Below the pieces are notes generated by a model. That model did not search any database. It had not been told where the DNA came from and saw nothing but the letters and a program-made list of their open reading frames with translations. Shown here piece after piece: positions 18,460 to 27,500 of a stretch of DNA of 64,000 nucleotides (positions within the stretch are counted from its first letter, which is position 1; the number at the start of each line of letters is the position of its first letter). Both the position numbers and the translations under genes were made by a program. This DNA is from Bacteroidota bacterium (GTDB lineage: Bacteria > Bacteroidota > Bacteroidia > UKL13-3), in NCBI GenBank assembly GCA_027487835.1, contig JAIYCU010000034.1:1-64000 (forward strand), in the 5' to 3' direction.

Positions 18460-19403
18460 AAAAGTGAATCTAACAAGTTAATTAACCAAGGCTGAAATTT
18501 TTGGGCACCTTTATAGTTCAAATGTCCACCATCAAAATAATCTGAATCATTCAAATGAATTGCAGGAATAAAGCATGGAATTGCTAAACTATCCTGATAA
18601 GTATTTTTAATTTTATACCATTCTAGGCGCTGTTCCTTAGTTAAATATATTTTCTCATACTTAGCATAAAGGGGTGCTTGGAAAAAGTAGGTTTTAACTC
18701 CCTTGTTAGTTAAATCGATAAGAGATTGATTCAAAGTGACATTATCATCAAACTTCCTTACATGGTTAATTTTTTCGCATAAAATTCTGTAAGACAATGT
18801 ATCAAAATCGTTTAAGAAAAAGGTCTGGTGATTCATTGGGTTACAATCTGTATCAATTTTTTGCTTCCATCCAAATAGGGTTTTAACTTCAATTAATAAT
18901 TCTTCAACCACCTCCCCATACTCTTTTGGGATTTCACCCTCCCGCAATGCAAGGTATGCATTGGTTGGTGTAAGAATATCGTCGCCCCAAGAATCATCAA
19001 TCCATAAACGATTATTTTCTATTAATAGTAAATCTGGAGGATAACTAATTATATCATTTAAAAAATTAGAATTCAATAACTTTTCCATTGATAGCCAAAG
19101 AATATTTATCTTTAAAATACGCATTTTAAGGCCAGTTTTAGTCTCTATCTCCTCTTCTAGTTGCCGTGTGTTAGGAATGGCAAAAAAGCTAGGTGAAGAG
19201 CCAAAAATTACCACTTTTAAACAACTATCATTTACCTGATTAAATTGTTTTAAATTGCTTTCTAAAGAGGTTTTAAACGCATTGGAAATATGGCCCTTTT
19301 TTGAAGATATATAATGCGTGTATACAATTAAAGTTACTACTATTATAGCTAATACTCCAAAAACATAAATCCAAACTTTTATTGGAACTGTCTCTTTATG
19401 CAT
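18456..19403 (-). CDS. Membrane-anchored SGNH hydrolase-like protein (DltD/AlgX analogue)
   Basis: 315 aa. One N-terminal membrane helix (about 9-29) suggests a periplasmic domain anchored in the inner membrane. Block I FGSSPSF (nucleophile probably in 68-70, cf. GSSEL of DltD) and block V FDGGHLNYKG (Asp291, His294) make a plausible Ser-Asp-His triad. The block III Gly-x-Asn-Asp is not obvious. Proteins of this type work with MBOATs to complete O-acylation of a surface polymer. The gene overlaps the upstream ANL-carrier gene by 8 bp and the MBOAT gene by 4 bp. The DltD-like role is inferred from operon layout and active-site motifs rather than overall similarity. Confidence 0.72.
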   Translation of the reverse strand: MHKETVPIKVWIYVFGVLAIIVVTLIVYTHYISSKKGHISNAFKTSLESNLKQFNQVNDSCLKVVIFGSSPSFFAIPNTRQLEEEIETKTGLKMRILKINILWLSMEKLLNSNFLNDIISYPPDLLLIENNRLWIDDSWGDDILTPTNAYLALREGEIPKEYGEVVEELLIEVKTLFGWKQKIDTDCNPMNHQTFFLNDFDTLSYRILCEKINHVRKFDDNVTLNQSLIDLTNKGVKTYFFQAPLYAKYEKIYLTKEQRLEWYKIKNTYQDSLAIPCFIPAIHLNDSDYFDGGHLNYKGAQKFQPWLINLLDSLL

Positions 19404-21237
19404 TACTAAGTTTTTTACTTAAAATAGTATCAATATTTTGGATGTTCTTCATGCTCATAATCTCTGCGGTAGTAAACTGAATTTTAAACTGCTCTTCCAA
19501 ACCAGTAATGAATATGAAATTATTTAATGAATCCCAGCCAGCCAAATTTGACGAGGAACTTAACGCAGTTATCTCCTCCTTTTTCACCTTAAATGTTTGG
19601 GCGGCAATTTGAATGATAGTTTCTAGGTTTGACCCAAATTTGTTCACATCTGAAAATTGATTTTGGCTTACCAATTTCTTTATTGGGTCAATCATAATTT
19701 TCCCACTTAAACCTCTCTCAAAATCAGAAACAAAATAGATTTGACTCGGGATTTTCTCTGGTTCAAGGTTTGATCTTAAAAACTTAAAACAATCAGTTTC
19801 ATCCATTGATTGATGGTCCTTTAACTGCACAAACGCAAGCATCTTTTCAATCAAAATTGAATCTTCAACCCCAATAACTTTGCAAAATTCAATTTCAGGC
19901 ATTCGCATTAATACTTCTTCAATTTCTTCAGGCTGTATCCTAAATCCTCCTGAATTTATCATGCTTTTCTTTCGACCAATAATTTTATAGAAACCCTCAA
20001 AATCTTTTATCGCAATATCCCCAGTATATAACCATCCTTGCTGAATTACTTCTGTAGTTGCTTGAGCATTATTATAATACCCTTTCATAACATGACTACC
20101 TTTAATCAACAATTCTCCTGCTGCATTTTCTCCCAATTCAACACCAGCATCATTAATAATTTTTAATTCACAATCAATTGGCTTTCCAATTGTTCCCACC
20201 TTAAACAGCGCATCATCAGGACCACAATACAAACTTCCAGTTACTGTTTCTGTTAAACCGTACACATTAACAATTCTAACTTTAAAAATATCCATCACAG
20301 ACTGCCACAACCTTTCGTTTAATTGCGCTGCAACCGAAATCAAAAACTTAAAATCAGCAGTATGAAAACTGTCTTCATAGCCAGTGTGCAGTTTCTCGAA
20401 AAACGCGAGTAATGTTGGCACAACAAAGGCATGTGTGATGCTATATTTGTATATTGAATAGTAAAAGTTATCAAGTTGTGTGGTATCTAACTTAAACGGA
20501 CTTACCCAAGTTGCACCGCAATAGAATGCCAACATTGGCCCCTGGTTAATTCCATCAGAATGAAATAAATTTAGCACGTTCAAGATTCTTGTTGAAGCAT
20601 TCATTTGATACACTTTTTGAAGTGTTTCAAGATGGCTAAACAAGTTACCATAAGTTATCATTACGCCTTTGGGTTCTGAAGTTGAACCAGAAGTGTATAG
20701 TATATAAGCAATACTGTTTTCATTTATAATTTCAGGAAACTTCGGTTCAAACCCAGCATATTTATTTAAACAAGTTGGGTAAGAAATTGTCGACTCCTCC
20801 ATTTCTGGCTTCGCAGGAGGTTTTGAAAATAACTTCTTAAAGGTGCTGCTCTTTTGCTTTTCTTCTGGTTTAATTACAAGGTGTTTATAATTGGCTAAGT
20901 CCCAATTATCAACTAGTTCTTCATCAATGATAGAAATTTTAGGGCAGGATGAATCCAAAATTGACTTAACTCTTTCCTTTTTTGAATGATTGTCAATTAA
21001 TACTACTGATAATCCATAGCGATATGCTGCAATAGATATGATTGCAATTACCTTTTTACTTTTTGAAGACAAGACAATATTATCTTCTTCTACCAAACCC
21101 AAATCGAAGAAAAAATTACTCAATTTGTTGGCGCTTAGTAAAACCTCAGCATAACTTATTTTTTCCTCATTTTCGAGTATGGCAAATTCCTTATCGCCTA
21201 AAAGCCTTGCCTTTTCAAATAACTCAACTATGTTCAT
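19396..21237 (-). CDS. ANL adenylation enzyme fused to a carrier-protein domain (DltA-DltC-like fusion)
   Basis: 613 aa, cytoplasmic. AMP-binding domain: P-loop YTSGSTSEPKG at 181-191, VYGLTET, YTGDIAIKDFEGFYKIIGRKKSMINSGGFRIQP (A7-A8), and catalytic Lys in GLSGKIM. Residues ~535-613 are an acyl/peptidyl carrier domain with the phosphopantetheine serine Ser570 in GWDSLNN. It can thus activate an acid as adenylate and load it onto its own carrier. The pocket region NLFHSDGINQG has His226 instead of the Asp of amino-acid adenylation domains, so an acyl or hydroxy acid seems as likely as an amino acid. Residues ~125-165 are a charged insertion. It overlaps the upstream gene by 4 bp. Confidence 0.85.
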   Translation of the reverse strand: MNIVELFEKARLLGDKEFAILENEEKISYAEVLLSANKLSNFFFDLGLVEEDNIVLSSKSKKVIAIISIAAYRYGLSVVLIDNHSKKERVKSILDSSCPKISIIDEELVDNWDLANYKHLVIKPEEKQKSSTFKKLFSKPPAKPEMEESTISYPTCLNKYAGFEPKFPEIINENSIAYILYTSGSTSEPKGVMITYGNLFSHLETLQKVYQMNASTRILNVLNLFHSDGINQGPMLAFYCGATWVSPFKLDTTQLDNFYYSIYKYSITHAFVVPTLLAFFEKLHTGYEDSFHTADFKFLISVAAQLNERLWQSVMDIFKVRIVNVYGLTETVTGSLYCGPDDALFKVGTIGKPIDCELKIINDAGVELGENAAGELLIKGSHVMKGYYNNAQATTEVIQQGWLYTGDIAIKDFEGFYKIIGRKKSMINSGGFRIQPEEIEEVLMRMPEIEFCKVIGVEDSILIEKMLAFVQLKDHQSMDETDCFKFLRSNLEPEKIPSQIYFVSDFERGLSGKIMIDPIKKLVSQNQFSDVNKFGSNLETIIQIAAQTFKVKKEEITALSSSSNLAGWDSLNNFIFITGLEEQFKIQFTTAEIMSMKNIQNIDTILSKKLSNA

Positions 21238-23969
21238 ATTAATTTTAAAATCTCTTCTTTACTAATTTTACCATTTATCTTACGAGGAATTGCGTTTACA
21301 CTTTTAATAATGACAGGTGTTTTTCCAGCCCCTAAATAGTTTTGTAGATTTTCTCTAATCCTATCTAAAATTGATTCATTTTCTTGATTTTCAAATGCTA
21401 CTAATAAGGCAATCTTTTCAGATTCATTCTCAAAAAAAGGTATAATAATTAAATCTTTCACTTCATTCTCCTTTCTTACCAACTCTTCAATCTCTTTAAA
21501 GTAAACAATTTCACTTCTTGCATTTTTAATGAAATCAAGTTTTCTACCTATAAGTTCTATACTACCATCCATACCCATTACAGCAATATCTCCTGTATTA
21601 AACCAACCAGAATGGTCAATATTTACTGACGGAGAATTACCCAAATAGGAAGTTGAAATATTGCCGTTATAAATATACAATTCTCCTTTTTCTTCTATTA
21701 AAGCTGATTTATGTTCATCATTTACGATTTTAATTAAACTATGAAAAGCTTTTCCTATTGAATTTGAATTAACATTTGCACTATCGATACATTCTCCTAT
21801 GCAAAAACCACTGGTTTCTGTCAATCCATAATAATTGTGAATCTTTAAACCCATTTTTTCAAAGAAGCGTTCTTTTAATGATGGGGTTAAAGCGCTTCCT
21901 GTACTTAACACCAATTGAACTTTTGCTAATTTATTTTTAACATCCTTAACAGTTAGTAATAAAGCTAACAAACTAGGACTAGCAACTAATTTTGTGATTT
22001 TCGACTCATAAAGTGCATTCACACATTCCGATGGTATTTGTGCTTCATGGGGGGCAGGAATTACGCAAACTGATCCAGACTCTGCTGTTATCAAACAGGC
22101 ATTTCTTAATGCACTCATTTGATCGAGTGTCCCAATTGCCAAATACCTATCAACACTATTCCATTGATAGGCCTCTACAAAACTTATTGCACTTTGAAAC
22201 AATTGACGATGGGTAAGTACCACTCCTTTTGAATTGCCACTTGAACCAGAGGTATATAAAACTGCTGCAATAAAATCCGCTTCAACTTTTGGTTCAACCC
22301 AGCCTAAAACAGGTTCTTGTAACCACTCCGAAAGTAAACAGCCAAAAGGAATAAGAACTTGCTCTTCCCTATCAAAAATGATGGTTTTGTGTTGCCATGT
22401 TTCTTGTAGTGATTGAATTTTATTTAGAAAAATAAAGCTTGGCTGATTTTGTGTTAAAATGCTTTCAACATTACTTTCTATCTCATCACTTTTTATAGGC
22501 ACAAATACTAAACCTAAACGCATGCAAGCCCAAAATAGAGCGATTGATTCCAAGCATACATCCGCATGCACTATAATTCGATTTCCATTCCTACAACCAT
22601 TCGTTTGTAAGGTATAGGCTAAGGCTTCTACAATAACTTCAAATTCTTGATAGGTATAATTAACTTGCTCGTTTCTATCGATTATATAATCCTGACTCGG
22701 ATACGACTTTAAGGCGCGCATCCAAAGGTGGGCCAAAGTCATCTCATCCTCTTTTGTAATAAAAGTTTGATAGGAAAAATAATGCTGCAACCTCACATGC
22801 GATTCTTCAATTGGCAATATCTGCCATAGGTCGATTGCTTGCAGTTTTAAAATAATGACTTTAAACAATTCCTCATCAAGGCCTAATTTCTCTTTGATAA
22901 AAGCACAAGATTTGCACTTTGAAGCCCAAAAGTAAATTTGCCACTCAAGTTCTGTTAACTCAAATTCTAAAGACTTGTTAAGGTGCCCCAGATAAACCGG
23001 ATGTGTAAGCAACAAATACTCGATCTCAGGTTTTAGTGAATCTTGTCTAAGGATCACCTTTCTTTGCGTGGTAATTTCTAATAGCGGATTTACAAGCAAA
23101 TACCCTTTGTTTAAATGAAAATAATCAAAATAATTAAACAACTTTAAAACTTCATTTAAATTGACATCTTTGGGTGAAATGGCAACTAAACCATTATAAT
23201 CAGTTGTAGAAGCATTTGCCTTGATTTCAATTTCACCTTCCAAACTTTTCCTAAACAAATCAGGCTCCGAAAAAACAAATGCACTTTTTTCATCTACTAA
23301 AGTAGAAAAAAGTTTTAGGTAGGCTTCCCCATGAATTAAATCTCCCCCTCTCTTAAAATAAGGCACAGGTTGCTTATTTGCTAAATGTACATGTGGGAAA
23401 AAAGCATACCCTTCTGGCTTTAAAATTCTAAGTATTTCAGGCAGCAAATTACTTCTCAATTGTCTATGCAAAGTATCAAAACCTAAGGCCAATGATATTG
23501 TTTCGCTTTGGAAGGGCAAAGGTGCACCGGGCTTCACAAAATGAATTTCAATATTTTGGGTTGAACCTAGCCAATATGCAAATCCATTATACCCCAAAAC
23601 ATCCGTATCACCTTCCCAAATGCTAATAATTTTTTGATCTGGGAAAAGGGATGCTAACAAAATGGAACTCCAACCTGTCCTATTCCAAACATCCACGATG
23701 ATATCTCCCTCCTTAAAATGCTCCTTTAAATAGGGAACAAAAGGATAAAATGCCCTAATGGCCTCATTAAAGGGAGCAAACAAGGCATATAAATCGTAAA
23801 CCGGTCTTCTAAATTTATTCCTGCAAAACTTTTCATAGACCTCAAGGTCTATTTTTGTCCTTAAGTTCTTTTCAATTTCATTGGTAATTTCTTTCACCTT
23901 TAAGGAAGATTCATTTTCAAAATAAATACCGTCTACTTCCGGTATATTAAGTAAAGTGGTATAGTCCAT
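21234..23969 (-). CDS. Methyltransferase-like/ANL adenylation fusion protein
   Basis: 911 aa, first gene of the operon. Residues ~60-235 resemble a class I SAM-dependent methyltransferase (GDIIVDVWNRTGWSS as motif I, ALGFDTLHRQLRSNLLPEILRILKPEGYAFF as the late motifs), although motif I lacks the usual GxGxG. Residues ~240-410 are unrecognised and include a helical LEWQIYFWASKCKSC segment. From ~415 to the end is an AMP-binding enzyme: YTSGSSGNSKG (572-582), YYGLTET, FNTGDIAVMGMDGSIELIGRKLDFIK, and Lys in KINGKISKEE. No carrier domain follows, so it may load the carrier of the next gene. Two ANL enzymes with one carrier is unusual. Upstream 118 bp (23970-24088) show no clear promoter. Confidence 0.8.
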   Translation of the reverse strand: MDYTTLLNIPEVDGIYFENESSLKVKEITNEIEKNLRTKIDLEVYEKFCRNKFRRPVYDLYALFAPFNEAIRAFYPFVPYLKEHFKEGDIIVDVWNRTGWSSILLASLFPDQKIISIWEGDTDVLGYNGFAYWLGSTQNIEIHFVKPGAPLPFQSETISLALGFDTLHRQLRSNLLPEILRILKPEGYAFFPHVHLANKQPVPYFKRGGDLIHGEAYLKLFSTLVDEKSAFVFSEPDLFRKSLEGEIEIKANASTTDYNGLVAISPKDVNLNEVLKLFNYFDYFHLNKGYLLVNPLLEITTQRKVILRQDSLKPEIEYLLLTHPVYLGHLNKSLEFELTELEWQIYFWASKCKSCAFIKEKLGLDEELFKVIILKLQAIDLWQILPIEESHVRLQHYFSYQTFITKEDEMTLAHLWMRALKSYPSQDYIIDRNEQVNYTYQEFEVIVEALAYTLQTNGCRNGNRIIVHADVCLESIALFWACMRLGLVFVPIKSDEIESNVESILTQNQPSFIFLNKIQSLQETWQHKTIIFDREEQVLIPFGCLLSEWLQEPVLGWVEPKVEADFIAAVLYTSGSSGNSKGVVLTHRQLFQSAISFVEAYQWNSVDRYLAIGTLDQMSALRNACLITAESGSVCVIPAPHEAQIPSECVNALYESKITKLVASPSLLALLLTVKDVKNKLAKVQLVLSTGSALTPSLKERFFEKMGLKIHNYYGLTETSGFCIGECIDSANVNSNSIGKAFHSLIKIVNDEHKSALIEEKGELYIYNGNISTSYLGNSPSVNIDHSGWFNTGDIAVMGMDGSIELIGRKLDFIKNARSEIVYFKEIEELVRKENEVKDLIIIPFFENESEKIALLVAFENQENESILDRIRENLQNYLGAGKTPVIIKSVNAIPRKINGKISKEEILKLI

Positions 23970-24088
23970 TTAGGATAGCAATTTAATCATAAAAACTTGA
24001 ATGTATAATTCTTTTCAGCCTGTTGCTTCCTGATAGCACAAAAACCCTAGAGGTACCCTACTGCTATTTCGATACCCAAATTATTAAT

Positions 24089-24508
24089 TTAATTATTCTC
24101 TTTTAAGCCCAATAAATTTAACACCTTTTCTAGGTTATCTGCATTTAGAGGTTTTGCCAAAAAAGCTACAATACTCTTTTCATTTTTAGCTCTTTCTAAA
24201 TCTGTAGGATTTATGCTTGATGAAAGTATAAAAATTTTTGTTTTCTCTTCAAAGTGCGCATACACTTTTTTAAAAGCATCAAAAAAATCCCACCCATCCA
24301 TCACAGGCATATTTAAATCTAGAAAGATTACTTCTGGAATTTTTTCCAAGGAAATTTCCCCGTTATCTAGTTTCTTGAAAAAATCTATTGCTTCTACCCC
24401 ATTGTGGGCTTCAAATATTGTATTACAAAATTTACTTTTGTTCAACTGAATTCTATTTAACATTTGCGTAACATTATCATCTTCAATTAATAAAACTGTA
24501 TTGATCAT
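24089..24508 (-). CDS. Single-domain response regulator (Rcp1-like)
   Basis: 139-aa CheY/Rcp1-type receiver with no output domain. Acid pocket LLIEDDNVTQ, phospho-acceptor Asp in IFLDLNMPVMDGWDFF, switch Ser/Thr in FILSSS, and Lys in FLAKPLN. It follows the PAS kinase stop by 6 bp in the same operon and is presumably its phosphorylation target, relaying to an unlinked protein. Confidence 0.92.
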   Translation of the reverse strand: MINTVLLIEDDNVTQMLNRIQLNKSKFCNTIFEAHNGVEAIDFFKKLDNGEISLEKIPEVIFLDLNMPVMDGWDFFDAFKKVYAHFEEKTKIFILSSSINPTDLERAKNEKSIVAFLAKPLNADNLEKVLNLLGLKENN

Positions 24509-24514
24509 TGTTGT

Positions 24515-27500
24515 TTATTTAAAAGTTAATGTAAAAGTTGTACCAATATTCACCGCGCTTTCTACTTCTATCTTACCGCCAAGTGCAGTTATTTGTGAAT
24601 GTACAAGGTATAATCCAATCCCTTTGCTATCTGCATTGTTGTGAAATCTTTTGTATAACCCAAATATTTTGTCTTTTGCCAAGGCCATATTTATGCCAAT
24701 ACCATTATCTGCAAAAGTAAGCTGGGTATTTCCATTAGGTTCTTTGCTTGTTTTTATGGTGATGATTGGGTCTCTATCTGGATGACGATACTTTACTGCG
24801 TTGGTAAATAGATTTAAAAATATACTTTCTAGGTATGCATTGGCAAAATCTACAGATGGAGCTGCAGAAAAGTCTGCATTTATTATTACCTTTTTTTCAA
24901 GTAATATAAGTGAAAGTGACTCAGTTATTCTTATTAATATTTCTTCAAAGGTTAATTGATCTTTATGTATGTTTCTATTCTCTTTTATAATCAAAACCTC
25001 AATTAAATCATTCAATGTTTCATTTAAATGTTGGGTAGAAGTTTTAAAAGCATCAATCAGTTGCAAGGTAAATGCATCAGTACCTTGTTCTGGTTTAATA
25101 ATATCGCAAATACCAACCAAATTTGTGAGTGGCGCCCTTAAATTATGAGAGGTTATATAACTAAACTGCTTCAACTCAAGGTTGTTTTCAACCAATTCTT
25201 TCAGTAACTTTTCCTTTTCAATAGCAGCTTCTATTTCTTCCGTTACATCGCGCTCTACCGCAATCCAATGGGTATACCATCCTTTTTCATTGGCTACGGG
25301 AGCTACGCTGAATTTATTCCAAAACTTTTCGCCATTTTTCCTCGAGTTAGATACTGTAATTTCACATGGCTCCCATTTGCTCAACGCTATTCGTAATTTG
25401 TCTAATTCTTTTCTGTCTGTATCTTCATTTTGCAGCATTCTTGGCGTTTTTCCAATTACTTCCTCAGCAGAATACCCAGTCATTTCTGTAAATGCTTTAT
25501 TTACAAATAATATACGAGGCCCAGGCAAATCGTAGGGTTCAGCTTCTGTAATTAAAATAGAATCATTTGTGTTTAGTATAACAGATTCTAGCAGTTTAAG
25601 ATGCTTTATGCGCTCTTTTTCTGCAGTAACATCCCAATTAACCACTATCATTCTAATGGCATTTCCTTCATTGTCTCTTTCAATAATTGATGAGGCGTTT
25701 AGATAATGAACAGATGAATCTTTCCAAACAACCCGAAATTCAGGCTCATACTCCTTTTTATTAGCAATGCCAAGTTCCATTTCGTATAGTAGCTGCTTCC
25801 TGTCTTCCTGATGCACTCTAGAAATAAATCCTTCAAATACAGAATTAAATTCATTCTCAGCAATATCACATAACCTGTACATTCCCTCATCCCAGATGGC
25901 TACATTATTTTTTATATCCCAATCCCATATTCCCAATTGTGCACTTTTTGTTGCCAGTTGTAATCGTTCGGTAAGTTGCTTTTTTTCTTTTTCATCTCTT
26001 TTACGTCTACTAATATTACGGGTAACTCCTAATAGATTCACTATTTTTCCTGTTGCATCTTTAAGTGGTACTGCATGTGTTTCCATAAAGCAGTGGCTAC
26101 CTTTTAAACCCGTTATTTCAAACTCTAAGGTTCCGGAGTTGCCATTGAAAACTTCTTTAATTAAATCGTTAAATCCTTTCTGGTATTCTTTATTCACCAT
26201 GTCCATCATTTGGGCACCCAATACCTGTTGCTCATTGTCAGCTTCTACAATAGCCAGACCAGCAGGATTCATGTACAGAAATTCTCCTTTTCTGTTCACT
26301 ATTTTTACACATTCGGGTGCAGTATTTAAAATGGTACGGAGATAGTTTTCACTTTCAATTAGTTTGATTTCTGCTTTTTTACGTTCCGTGATATTTACAT
26401 TAGATCCGAGATAACCAATGTGTTCATTCTTATCGTTAAATAGTTTTTTTGCAGTTCCATTGACCCAAATGATATTTTTATTGCTATTTAAAAAGCGATA
26501 TTCATAATTCCAATCACCATTAGATTCAACGGATTTGTACCAATTTTCAGTTACATACTCCAAGTCTTCAGGATGAAGAGCGTTAATCCATCCTTTACCT
26601 AGAACGTCTTCTAATTGCATTGCTGCCATTTCAAGCCAAGTTTCATTAGCATAAATACAATCTCCATTTATATCAGTTGTATAAATAGCAATTGGTGACT
26701 TTTGGGCATATACTTTAAATTTAGCGTCGCTTTCCTGTGCTTTTTCTACTGCTCTTTTTATCTCTTCTTCTGCTTTCTTTTTTTCGGTGATGTCATTTAT
26801 ATAGCAAAAGTTCACCTCGTATTCATTGTAGTTAATAAGGTTGCTGGTTATTTCTACATCCAACAAAACACCATCCTTTCTCTTAAAATGACAGTTAAAA
26901 ATTAAACTTCTATTTTCTCTTATTTCATCCCACTGTTTAATACAACTTGCTTCATCCATTTCTGTTGCAATATCCAGCAAATTCATTTCGCTAAATTCCT
27001 TTTGGCTATAACCCAATAAATTGAGCAAAGAATCATTAAAATTATAAAATTCACCTTTTGGCAACAGCAATAAAATAGGCGTGGCAGCCTTTTTAAATGC
27101 AAAGTCCATAAGTTTTAAATCTTCTTCTGCTTTCTTTTTTTCGGTAATGTCAGTAAAGAAAACACAGTTTAGCTCCTTATCTCCATATTGAATAAAGTTT
27201 GCTTCTATGTTAGCATTTATCATGTCCCCATTTTTCTTTCTCAACGTAGTTTCAAAACTTAATGATTTTGCTTTTTTAAGTTCCTCCCAATGAATTGGCC
27301 AAATTCCATATTGATAATCAGGGTCTATTTCAGGAATAGTTATTGCTTTGTACTCTTCTTTAGTATAACCCAATAATTTTGGGGCGGCTTCATTAAAATC
27401 GAAGATAGAGGCATCCTTAGTAATTATATTTATAGGTGTGGTTGAGTTTCTAAATGTATAATCCACCAACTTCATTTGTTCCTCAAGTCTTTTCTTTTCT

